Shown: piece after piece, positions 1 to 8,136 of the stretch
Layout of the letters: every line of letters begins with the position of its first letter
Numbering within the stretch: position 1 is the first letter of the stretch
NCBI GenBank assembly: GCA_045806965.1
Contig: JBJMIG010000054.1
Coordinates: 10,954 to 74,953, forward strand
Direction of reading: 5' to 3'
Origin: DASYTH01 sp045806965
GTDB taxonomy: Bacteria; Actinomycetota; Actinomycetes; Mycobacteriales; Pseudonocardiaceae
Length of the DNA stretch: 64,000 nt
Position numbers and translations under genes: made by a program
Notes under the pieces: generated by a model
Seen by the model: the letters and a program-made list of their open reading frames with translations, nothing else
The model's database searches: none
What the model was told of the DNA's origin: nothing

Positions 1-3000
1 CTGTGGCGGGTCGGCGCCCGGGACGGCCAGCCGCGGCAGCTCACCCGCGGTCGCGCCGACTCGGCGCCGGCCTGGTCGCCGGACGGTACCCGGCTCGCGT
101 TCCTGCGGGCGCAGGACGGCCCGCCGCAGGTGTGGCTGCTCCCGGCGGGCGGCGGCGAGCCGGAGCAGCTGACCACGCTGCCGCTCGGCGCCGGTGCGCC
201 GCGGTGGAGCCCCGACGGCACCCGGATCGCCTTCGGTGCCCCGGTGGACTCGCACGCCGGCAGGGACGAGGACGACGCCGCACGCACGCGCCGGGCCACC
301 GCGCCGGTGGTCACCGACCGCCTCGGCTACCAGGCGGACGGCGTGGGTCTGCTCCGTGCCGTGCGCACGCACCTGCACGTCATCGACGTCGAGACGAGGC
401 AATGCCGCCAGGTCACCGCCGGTGACTGGCACGCGGGCGACCCCGCCTGGTCACCCGACTCCACCACGCTCGCCTTCGCCGCCGCCACGGCTCCGGACGC
501 CGATCTCGTCCCACGGGTGCCGGTGCACGTCCTGGACAGCACCGATCCCTTGGCCACGCCGAAATCGGTCGCGCTGGTCGAGGGCGTCGGCGGCCCTCTT
601 GTCTGGACCGCGGACGGGTCGGCGCTGCTGGTGGTGGGGATTGAGAGCGGGCCGGTCGGCCATGCCGGGCTGCTGCGGGTGCCGCTCGACGGCGGGGAGG
701 TCACCAACCTCGCGGCGCCGTTGGACCGCAACGTGATGGCCGGTGCGGCGGGCTACCCGGGCTCGCCGCCGCGACTCGGCGCGGACGGCGTGCTGTTCTG
801 CGCCCGCGACCGCGGCTGCACCCACCTGTTCAGCGTCCCGGTCGACGGGGGCACACCCCGGCCCGTCGTCGCGGGTGCCGGTCGCGTGGTGTCCGGCGTG
901 TCGGTGGCCGGCGACACCGCCGCGCTCGTGCTCGCCACCGCGACCTCGCTCGGCGAGATCGTCACCGTGGATCTGGCCACCGGCGCGGAGACCGTTCGCA
1001 CCGCGCACGGCGGCACCGACGTCGAGCTGTTCCCTCGCGAGGAACGCGAGTTCACGATCTCCGACGGCACGGTCGTGCACGGCTGGCTCGTCCGCGACCC
1101 CGCCACCGCCGGCCCCGGCCCGCTGCTGCTGGACGTCCATGGCGGCCCGCACAACGCGTGGAACGGTGCCGCCGACGAGGTGCACCTCTACCACCAGGAG
1201 CTCGCCGCCCGCGGCTGGACCGTGCTGCTGCTCAACCCGCGCGCCAGCGACGGCTACGGCGAGGCGTTCTACACCGCCGCCATCGGTGCGTGGGGTGCGG
1301 CCGATGCGAAGGACCTGCTCGAACCGATCGACGAGCTCGTCGCGGAGGGGACGGCCGACCCGAAGCGGCTCGCGGTGGCCGGTTACAGCTACGGCGGTTT
1401 CATGACCTGCTACCTCACCGGCCGCGACGACCGGTTCGCCGCGGCGGTGGCCGGTGGCGTGGTCAGTGACCTCACGAGCATGGCCGGCACCTCGGACGAG
1501 GCGCACTTCCTCGCCAAGTACGAGTTGGGCCACGCGCCGTGGGCCGCGCCGGACCGCTACGCCGCGCTGTCCCCGCTCGAGCGGGTGGCGGATGTGCGGA
1601 CACCGACGCTGATCTTCCAGGGCACCGCGGACATCCGCTGCCCGATCGGCCAGGCGCAGCAGTGGCACACGGCGCTGCGCGAGCGGGGGGTGCCGTCCGA
1701 GCTGGTGCTCTACCCGGACGGCTCGCACCTGTTCATCCTCGAGGGCCCGCCCTCACACCGGATCGACGTCAACCGCCGGATCCTCGATTGGGTCGAGCAG
1801 CACGCCGGCGGCAGGCCCGCCCGGCTCGACGCCGCGCACTGGCAGCGCCGGCTGGCCGCCCTTGTGGAGCGGTACCGGGTTCCGGGGGCCACGCTGGGGA
1901 TCCTGCGGATCCGCCCGGGCGTCGAGGACGAGTTGGTCGAGGCCGCGTCCGGCGTGCTGAACAAGGACACCGGCGTTGGGACGACCGTCGACTCGCTGTT
2001 CCAGATCGGCTCCATGTCCAAGGTCTGGACCGCGACCGCCGTCATGCAGCTCGTCGACGACGGCCTGCTCGACCTCGACACCCCGATCATCGAGATGGTG
2101 CCCGAACTGCGGCTCTCCGGCCAGGACACCACCGAGAAGGTGACCATGCGGCACCTGCTCACCCACACCGGCGGCATCGACGGCGACGTGTTCGACGACA
2201 CCGGACGCGGTGACGACTGCCTGGAGAAGTACGTCGCCGTGCTCGCCGGGGTGGCGCAGAACCACCCGCTCGGCGCCACCTGGTCCTACTGCAACTCCGG
2301 TTTCTCGCTGGCCGGCCGCGTGATCGAGAAGCTGACCGGCAAGACCTGGGACGCGGTGCTGCGGGAGCGGATCTTCGGCCCGCTCGGGCTTAGCCGCACC
2401 GGCACCCTGCCCGAGGAGGCGCTGCTGCACCGCGCCGCGGTCGGACACGTGAGCGAGGGCGACGAGGAACCGACACCGGCACCGGTCTGGGTGCTGCACC
2501 GGGCGGCCGGTCCGGCCGGGCTGATCAACTCCACGGTCGCCGAGGTGCTCGCGTTCGCCCGGATGCACCTCACCGGCGGTCTGGCCGCCGACGGCACCCG
2601 GGTGCTCAGCGAGCGCAGCGTCGCCGCGATGACCGAATGGCAGGTCGATCTACCGGACAAGTACCTGCTCGGCGACTCGTGGGGGCTGGGCTGGTGCCGG
2701 TTCGGGTGGGACTCCCGGCGGCTCGTCGGCCACGACGGCAACACCATCGGGCAGGCCGCGTACCTGCGGGTGCTGCCCGACGAGGGCCTGGCGGTCACGC
2801 TGCTCACCAACGGCGGCGCGGCACACAGCCTCTACGAGGACCTGTACCGCGAGATCTTCGCCGAGCTCGCCGGGGTCGAGATGCCGCACCCGATCGAACC
2901 GCCGGCCGAGCCGGTGTCCGTGGACGTGACCCCGCACCTGGGCACCTATCAGCGGGCCAGCGTGCTGATGGAGGTCCTCGCCGGCGACGACGGCGCGGTC

Positions 3001-3201
3001 CTGCGCTCGACGATCACCGGGCCGCTGGCCGAGCTGATCGCGGAACCCACCACGGAGTACCCCATGGTGGCGGTCACGGAGAACCTGTTCGTGATCCGGG
3101 AGCCACGGCTGCGGATGTGGGTGCCGGTGACCTTCTACGAGCTGCCGACCGGCGAGCGCTACCTGCACTTCGGTGCGCGGGCGACTCCGAAGGTGGGCTG
3201 A
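1..3201 (+). CDS. S9 prolyl-oligopeptidase/class C beta-lactamase fusion, 5' end outside window
   Basis: The reading frame is open from base 1, so the start lies upstream. The visible N-terminal part has WD40/PD40-like propeller repeats (AWSPDGTRLAF, RWSPDGTRIAF). It is followed by an S9 alpha/beta-hydrolase domain with the nucleophile motif GYSYGG (Ser codon about 1387), the Asp in GTADIRC (about 1630) and the His in DGSHLF (about 1726). Without a stop, the frame runs into a serine beta-lactamase/D-aminopeptidase-type domain with SMSK (SxxK, 2011-2022), YCNSGF (YxN) and GHDGNT. Each half is a recognised family and both keep their catalytic residues, so this looks like a working bifunctional hydrolase. 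The class C beta-lactamase family includes D-amino-acid peptidases and esterases. Downstream genes handle N-acyl and D-amino acids, so peptide breakdown feeding that pathway is a reasonable inference. No signal peptide can be judged because the N-terminus is missing. Confidence 0.9.
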   Translation: MWRVGARDGQPRQLTRGRADSAPAWSPDGTRLAFLRAQDGPPQVWLLPAGGGEPEQLTTLPLGAGAPRWSPDGTRIAFGAPVDSHAGRDEDDAARTRRATAPVVTDRLGYQADGVGLLRAVRTHLHVIDVETRQCRQVTAGDWHAGDPAWSPDSTTLAFAAATAPDADLVPRVPVHVLDSTDPLATPKSVALVEGVGGPLVWTADGSALLVVGIESGPVGHAGLLRVPLDGGEVTNLAAPLDRNVMAGAAGYPGSPPRLGADGVLFCARDRGCTHLFSVPVDGGTPRPVVAGAGRVVSGVSVAGDTAALVLATATSLGEIVTVDLATGAETVRTAHGGTDVELFPREEREFTISDGTVVHGWLVRDPATAGPGPLLLDVHGGPHNAWNGAADEVHLYHQELAARGWTVLLLNPRASDGYGEAFYTAAIGAWGAADAKDLLEPIDELVAEGTADPKRLAVAGYSYGGFMTCYLTGRDDRFAAAVAGGVVSDLTSMAGTSDEAHFLAKYELGHAPWAAPDRYAALSPLERVADVRTPTLIFQGTADIRCPIGQAQQWHTALRERGVPSELVLYPDGSHLFILEGPPSHRIDVNRRILDWVEQHAGGRPARLDAAHWQRRLAALVERYRVPGATLGILRIRPGVEDELVEAASGVLNKDTGVGTTVDSLFQIGSMSKVWTATAVMQLVDDGLLDLDTPIIEMVPELRLSGQDTTEKVTMRHLLTHTGGIDGDVFDDTGRGDDCLEKYVAVLAGVAQNHPLGATWSYCNSGFSLAGRVIEKLTGKTWDAVLRERIFGPLGLSRTGTLPEEALLHRAAVGHVSEGDEEPTPAPVWVLHRAAGPAGLINSTVAEVLAFARMHLTGGLAADGTRVLSERSVAAMTEWQVDLPDKYLLGDSWGLGWCRFGWDSRRLVGHDGNTIGQAAYLRVLPDEGLAVTLLTNGGAAHSLYEDLYREIFAELAGVEMPHPIEPPAEPVSVDVTPHLGTYQRASVLMEVLAGDDGAVLRSTITGPLAELIAEPTTEYPMVAVTENLFVIREPRLRMWVPVTFYELPTGERYLHFGARATPKVG

Positions 3202-3202
3202 G

Positions 3203-4330
3203 TTGCCGGCACCCACGCGCAGCCCCTTCCCGGACCCCATGCCGGACCTCCTTGCCGACATCGAGGAGCTGGTCCGCTGCGAGTCGCCGTCCGCCGACCT
3301 GAGCGCGGTCGCCAGAAGTGCCGACGTCCTGGCGCGGGTGGGGGAGCGGCGACTGGGTCTGGCCGCCGAGCGTATCGTCCTCAGTGGACGGACCCACCTG
3401 CGGTGGCGGTTGGGCGCCGGGCCCTCCCGGGTGCTGCTGCTCGGCCACCATGACACCGTGTGGCCATTGGGTTCCCTGGCGACCCATCCGTACACGGTGG
3501 ACGGTGCGGTGCTGCGCGGCCCGGGCTGCTTCGACATGAAGGCCGGGGTGGCGCTCGCCCTGCACGCCGCCGCCGGCCGCTCCGGAGTCACGCTGCTCGT
3601 CACCGGGGATGAGGAGATCGGCTCGCCGAGCTCCCGGACGCTGGTCGAGTCCGAGGCGCGGTCGGCCGGGGCCGTGCTGGTGCTGGAGGCCGCCGCACCG
3701 GGCGGCGCGCTGAAGACCGAGCGCAAGGGGGTCTCGCTGTACCGGGTGCGGGCCACCGGCCGCGCGGCGCACGCGGGGCTGGAGCCGGAACGCGGCGTCA
3801 ACGCCACGGTAGAGCTGTCCCACCAGGTGCTCGCGGTGACCACGCTGGCCGACCCCGACCGGGGCACGACGGTCACGCCGACCCTGTTCGCGGCCGGCGA
3901 CACGACGAACACCGTCCCGGCGGGCGGCGAGTTCGCGGTCGACGTGCGCGTCCGCGACGCCGCCGAACAGGAGCGGGTCGACGCCGGGATGCGAGCCCTG
4001 CGCCCGAAATCGCCCGGCGCGCGGTTGGCGGTGCTCGGTGGGCCGAACCGCCCGCCGCTTCCCGCGGCGTCGTCCGAGTGGCTGTTCACCCGGGCCACGG
4101 CCGTGGCCGCCGAGCTGGGGTTGCCGGCGCCGACCCGGGCGGCGGTCGGCGGCGCGTCGGACGGCAACTTCACCGCAGGCGTCGGCACGCCGACACTCGA
4201 CGGGCTCGGCGCGGTCGGCGGCGGCGCCCACGCCGACGACGAGCACGTGCTGCTCGCCGAGCTGCCCGGCCGGCTCGCCCTGGTCCGGGCGCTCGTCGCG
4301 GACCTGCTCGCCAAGGGGCGAACACCATGA
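3203..4330 (+). CDS. M20-family metallopeptidase / N-acyl-amino acid deacylase
   Basis: A zinc-dependent M20 (ArgE/DapE/CPG2-like) hydrolase of about 375 residues. Metal-site motifs are visible in order: GHHDTVWP (HxD), PGCFDMKAG, GDEEIGS (catalytic Glu-Glu) and the C-terminal GGAHADDEHV histidine. I place the start at TTG 3203, one base after the upstream stop, because GAAGGTGG lies about 7 bases before it. ATG 3239 is the alternative and costs 12 residues. The gene overlaps the next one by ATGA, so it is translationally coupled. Together with the following GNAT and N-acylamino acid racemase, the likely job is hydrolysis of an N-acyl (for example N-succinyl) L-amino acid. Family membership is clear; the substrate is inferred from context. 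Confidence 0.85.
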   Translation: MPAPTRSPFPDPMPDLLADIEELVRCESPSADLSAVARSADVLARVGERRLGLAAERIVLSGRTHLRWRLGAGPSRVLLLGHHDTVWPLGSLATHPYTVDGAVLRGPGCFDMKAGVALALHAAAGRSGVTLLVTGDEEIGSPSSRTLVESEARSAGAVLVLEAAAPGGALKTERKGVSLYRVRATGRAAHAGLEPERGVNATVELSHQVLAVTTLADPDRGTTVTPTLFAAGDTTNTVPAGGEFAVDVRVRDAAEQERVDAGMRALRPKSPGARLAVLGGPNRPPLPAASSEWLFTRATAVAAELGLPAPTRAAVGGASDGNFTAGVGTPTLDGLGAVGGGAHADDEHVLLAELPGRLALVRALVADLLAKGRTP

Positions 4331-5190
4331 CCGCCACCGACCCGGACACCGCCGGGCTGGTCGCGGACGCGGCGGCGGCGGCGGCCGGGGTGCGGATCCG
4401 GGAGGTCGTCGACCCCCGCGAACTCGGCGCCGTGCACGGGGTGTTCCACAGCATCTGGCGGTCGGACCCGCAGGACCTGCCGGTGACCCTGACGGTGCTG
4501 CGGGCCATGACCAAGTCCGGAAACTACGTGACCGCCGCGTACGACGGCGACCGCATGGTCGGCGCGGGCGTCGGGTTCTTCGGCTCACCCCGGAGCAACG
4601 AGCTGCACAGCCACATCACCGGGGTGGCCGCGGCGGCCGCCGGCCGGGGCGTCGGCTTCGCACTCAAGCTGCACCAGCGCGCCTGGGCGCTGCTGCGCGG
4701 CGTGTCGACGATCACCTGGACGTTCGACCCGCTGGTGCGCCGCAACGCCCACTTCAACCTGGTCAAGCTCGCCGCGACGGCCGCGGAGTACCTGCCGAAC
4801 TTCTACGGCGGCATGCACGACGACATCAACGGCGGCGACGACTCCGACCGGCTGCTGGTGCGCTGGGACCTCCGCTGCGCCGAGGTGACCGCGGCCTGCG
4901 CCGGAACGTCCGCCCCACGCCACGCGGAGACCGAGCTGGCCCGCGGCGCGGTGGTCGCCCTCGGCCGGTCGGAGCACGGCCTGCCGGTCGCCGGTTCGCT
5001 CGACGGCCGCACCGTGCTGGTGGCCGCGCCGTGCGACATCGAACGGCTGCGCCCGGCGGATCCGGACCGGGCGAGGCAGTGGCGCACGGCGATGCGCGAC
5101 GTGCTCGGGACGCTGATGGCCGACGGGGCGCGCGTCACCGGGTTCGACCGCGCCGGGTGGTACGTCGTGACGAGAGGGGCTGCCCGATGA
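4327..5190 (+). CDS. GNAT acyltransferase, COG3375-like (candidate D-amino acid N-acyltransferase)
   Basis: A 287-residue GNAT-fold protein. The acyl-CoA-binding region is seen around ITGVAAAAAGRGVGFALK (roughly residues 98-115), followed by TWTFDPLVRRNAHFNL, a conserved stretch of the COG3375 type. The ATG overlaps the stop of the M20 gene (ATGA), and its own stop overlaps the ATG of the racemase gene, so the three are one translationally coupled set. In the known N-succinylamino acid racemase operons of Geobacillus, a GNAT of this kind succinylates D-amino acids. That assignment here rests on the neighbourhood, not on a substrate signature. A plain GNAT acting on another amine cannot be excluded. 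Confidence 0.8.
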   Translation: MTATDPDTAGLVADAAAAAAGVRIREVVDPRELGAVHGVFHSIWRSDPQDLPVTLTVLRAMTKSGNYVTAAYDGDRMVGAGVGFFGSPRSNELHSHITGVAAAAAGRGVGFALKLHQRAWALLRGVSTITWTFDPLVRRNAHFNLVKLAATAAEYLPNFYGGMHDDINGGDDSDRLLVRWDLRCAEVTAACAGTSAPRHAETELARGAVVALGRSEHGLPVAGSLDGRTVLVAAPCDIERLRPADPDRARQWRTAMRDVLGTLMADGARVTGFDRAGWYVVTRGAAR

Positions 5191-6293
5191 AGCTGACCGG
5201 GGTGGAGCTGCGCCGGCTCCGGATGCCGCTGGTGGCGCCGTTCCGCACCTCCTTCGGCACCGAGACGTGCCGCGAGGTGCTACTGCTGCGGGTCGTCACC
5301 GCTGACGCCGAGGGTTGGGGCGAGTGCGTTGCCATGGCCGAGCCGCGCTACTCCTCGGAGTACGTCGACGCCGCCGCCGACGTGCTGCGCCGGTTCTTGG
5401 TTCCGGCGCTCGCCGAGCGGCCCCGGCTCGACGCGAGCGCCGTGGCGCCGGCCCTGGCCCCGTTCGCGGGGCACCGGATGGCCAAGGCCGCACTCGAGCT
5501 GGCCGTGCTCGACGCCGAGCTGCGCGCGCAGTGCCGCTCGCTCGGGCATGCGCTCGGCGCCGTGCGCGAGCGGGTCCCGTGTGGCGTGTCGGTCGGCATC
5601 ATGGGCTCCACCGCGGAGTTGCTCGACGCGGTCGGCGGCTACCTGGACGCGGGCTACGTCCGGATCAAGCTGAAGATCGAACCCGGCTGGGACGTCGAAC
5701 CGGTGCGCGCGGTGCGCGAGCGCTTCGGCGACGAAGTGCTGCTGCAGGTCGACGCCAACACCGCGTACACCGTCGCCGACGCCCGCCACCTGGCCCGGCT
5801 CGACCCGTTCGACCTGCTGCTGATCGAGCAGCCCCTCGACGAGGACGACCTGCTCGGGCACGCCCGGCTGGCCAGGAGCATCCGGACACCGGTGTGCCTG
5901 GACGAGTCGATCACCTCGGCCCGGGCCGCCGCGACGGCGATCACGCTCGGCGCGTGCTCGATCGTCAACATCAAACCCGGCCGGGTCGGCGGCTACCTGG
6001 AGGCCCGCCGGATCCATGACGTGTGCGCGGCCCACGGCGTGCCGGTGTGGGCCGGCGGGATGCTGGAGACCGGGATCGGCCGGGCCGCGAACGTCGCGCT
6101 CGCCGCGCTGCCCAACTTCACGCTGCCCGGCGACACCTCCGCCTCGGATCGCTACTACCGCACCGACATCACCGCGCCGTTCGTGCTCGACGGCGGGCAC
6201 CTGGCGGTGCCGACGGGTCCCGGGATCGGGGTCGACCCGTTGCCGGCCGAGCTGGACGCGGTGACCACGTCGACCGAGTGGCTGCCGTTGTAG
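5187..6293 (+). CDS. N-acylamino acid racemase / o-succinylbenzoate synthase family (enolase superfamily)
   Basis: A 368-residue enolase-superfamily protein of the OSBS/NSAR branch. The active-site set is complete: KLKIEPG (KxK, about 161-163), the metal ligands in QVDAN (about 189), IEQPL (about 214) and CLDES (about 239), the opposing catalytic lysine in NIKPGRVGG (about 263), and GGMLETGIGRA near the C-terminus. It begins inside the stop codon of the GNAT gene. No other menaquinone genes are nearby, so a MenC role is less likely than racemisation of N-acylamino acids working with the flanking acyltransferase and deacylase. Confidence 0.88.
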   Translation: MKLTGVELRRLRMPLVAPFRTSFGTETCREVLLLRVVTADAEGWGECVAMAEPRYSSEYVDAAADVLRRFLVPALAERPRLDASAVAPALAPFAGHRMAKAALELAVLDAELRAQCRSLGHALGAVRERVPCGVSVGIMGSTAELLDAVGGYLDAGYVRIKLKIEPGWDVEPVRAVRERFGDEVLLQVDANTAYTVADARHLARLDPFDLLLIEQPLDEDDLLGHARLARSIRTPVCLDESITSARAAATAITLGACSIVNIKPGRVGGYLEARRIHDVCAAHGVPVWAGGMLETGIGRAANVALAALPNFTLPGDTSASDRYYRTDITAPFVLDGGHLAVPTGPGIGVDPLPAELDAVTTSTEWLPL

Positions 6294-6316
6294 GAACGCA
6301 CGAAGTCCGAGGCCCG

Positions 6317-6343
6317 TTTTCGTCCGCGCCAACCACCTATACT
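6317..6343 (+). promoter_or_regulatory. Weak candidate promoter for the PucR-type gene
   Basis: TATACT at 6338-6343 is a good -10 and is unusually AT-rich for this DNA. A poor -35 (TTTTCG, 6317-6322) lies 15 bases upstream. The GTG start of the regulator is at 6371. Confidence 0.3.
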
Positions 6344-6370
6344 GAGCCACTTCGCCCATAGTTTCGGACG

Positions 6371-8017
6371 GTGCTCCTGTCGAAGAACCGGCAACCGCAC
6401 GCCAGCCTCCGCCGCGTGCTCGACGACCTCGGCGCCACGCTGCTCGAGCTGGTGTGCGGCGACCCGGACCGGCCGGGGGACATCGGGGGCGTCGCCATCC
6501 ACGACCCGCTCGAGGAGCCGAACCTGCCGCGGCACGCCGTCGTCCTCGGCGTCGGCCTGCGCCTACCGGAGGAGGTCGCCCGGCTCCTCGCCGACCTCGG
6601 CCGGCATGAGGCGTGCGCGCTCGTGGTGCGGGCCCCGGTCGCGCGATCCGACGAGCTGGCTGCGGCCGCACGGGAGTCCGGCGTCGCGCTGCTCGGGCTG
6701 ACCCGCGGGGCATCCTGGGCCCAGCTCGCCGCGATCCTGCGTTCGCTGCTTGCCGAGGGCGACGTGGGCGGCGCCGAACCGGAGACCCTTGGCGGGATCC
6801 CGTCCGGCGACCTGTTCGCCCTCGCCAACGCCATCGCCGCGCTCATCGACGCCCCGGTGACCATCGAGGACCGCGGTTCGCGGGTGCTGGCGTTCTCCGG
6901 CCGGCAGCACGAGGCCGATCCGTCCAGAGTGGAGACGATCCTGGGACGGCAGGTGCCCGAACGGTTCTCCCGCATGCTGGCCGAGCGCGGCGCGTTCCGC
7001 GAGCTGTACCGCAGCGACGCGCCGGTGTACATCGAGCCGCTTTCCTCGACGCTGACCGACTTCTCGGTGCCGCGGGTCGCCGTGGCCGTGCGCGCCGGGG
7101 ACGAGGTGCTCGGCTCGATCTGGGCGGCGGTGCACGAGCGGCTCAGCGCGGACCGGGTGCGGGCGTTGTGTGACGCGGCCAAGCTGGTCGCTCTGCACAT
7201 GCTGCGCGTGCGGGCCGGGGCGGACGTCGAGCGCCGCCTGCGCACGGACCTGCTGAGCACGGCGCTCGAGGGCGGTGTGGGAGCCCGGGAGGCGCTCAAC
7301 CGACTGGGCCTGGCCAGTCAGTCGGTCGTGGTGCTCGCGCTCGCGATCGTGGAGGACGAGCGTGGGCATTCCGACGACGCCACCTCGGTGACCGAGCGGC
7401 AGCGGCTGACCGACGGCCTGGCGATGCACCTGAGCGCGGTCCATCCGCGGTCGGCCGCCGCGCTGGTCGGTGACGTGAGCTACGGCCTGGTGCCGGTCGC
7501 GCGCGACGGAAACGGTGCGGACCAGGCGTTACGGACCGCCGCCGACTTCCTGGAGCGGGTTGGCCATCGGGTTCGCGCGGTGATCGGGGTCGGGCCGGTG
7601 GCGCATGACCTTGCCGGCCTGGCCGACGCCAGGGCCAGCGCCGATCGCGCGCTGCGGGTACTGCGAACGGGCCGGGGCGCCCGGCACCTGCAGGTCGCCC
7701 GCCTTGCCGACGTGCACGTCGAGGCCCTCGTGCTCGAACTGCGTGACCTGGTCGCCGCCCGCGGCGACCGTCCTACCGGGCCGGTGGCCCGGCTGGCCGC
7801 CTACGACAAGCGGCACAACGCCAATCTCGTCGAAACCCTCCGCGCCTGGCTCGACGCCTTCGGCGACGTGATCGCCGCGGCTGCGGCGATGTACGTCCAC
7901 CCGAACACCTTCCGCTACCGCCTGCGCCGCCTGGCCGAGGTCGGCGGCATCGACCTGACCGACCCGGACGCCCGGTTCGCGGCCATGCTGCAACTTCGGG
8001 TGGTCGCGCCCGACTAG
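6371..8017 (+). CDS. PucR/CdaR-family transcriptional regulator
   Basis: A 548-residue regulator with an N-terminal PucR-type ligand domain, a central GGDEF-like (CdaR) segment and a C-terminal PucR-type helix-turn-helix (HPNTFRYRLRRLAEVGGIDL). Such proteins control amino acid, purine or peptide catabolic operons. The gene directly follows the acyl-amino acid operon on the same strand, 77 bases after the racemase stop, so it is probably the local activator. The start is a GTG. An in-frame TTA codon at 7529-7531 is rare in high-GC actinobacteria and would make translation depend on the bldA-type leucyl-tRNA. Confidence 0.85.
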   Translation: MLLSKNRQPHASLRRVLDDLGATLLELVCGDPDRPGDIGGVAIHDPLEEPNLPRHAVVLGVGLRLPEEVARLLADLGRHEACALVVRAPVARSDELAAAARESGVALLGLTRGASWAQLAAILRSLLAEGDVGGAEPETLGGIPSGDLFALANAIAALIDAPVTIEDRGSRVLAFSGRQHEADPSRVETILGRQVPERFSRMLAERGAFRELYRSDAPVYIEPLSSTLTDFSVPRVAVAVRAGDEVLGSIWAAVHERLSADRVRALCDAAKLVALHMLRVRAGADVERRLRTDLLSTALEGGVGAREALNRLGLASQSVVVLALAIVEDERGHSDDATSVTERQRLTDGLAMHLSAVHPRSAAALVGDVSYGLVPVARDGNGADQALRTAADFLERVGHRVRAVIGVGPVAHDLAGLADARASADRALRVLRTGRGARHLQVARLADVHVEALVLELRDLVAARGDRPTGPVARLAAYDKRHNANLVETLRAWLDAFGDVIAAAAAMYVHPNTFRYRLRRLAEVGGIDLTDPDARFAAMLQLRVVAPD

Positions 8018-8136
8018 GGCGTGGTCCGCGGGACCTCGGCGGGTCGGTGCCGCCGGCGGTGTCGGCGTGTTCGCCGCGGGTTGTTGGCCCGGCGGGTGTC
8101 GGTCGGCCGGCTCGGCTGGTGCCGCACACTGGTGCT

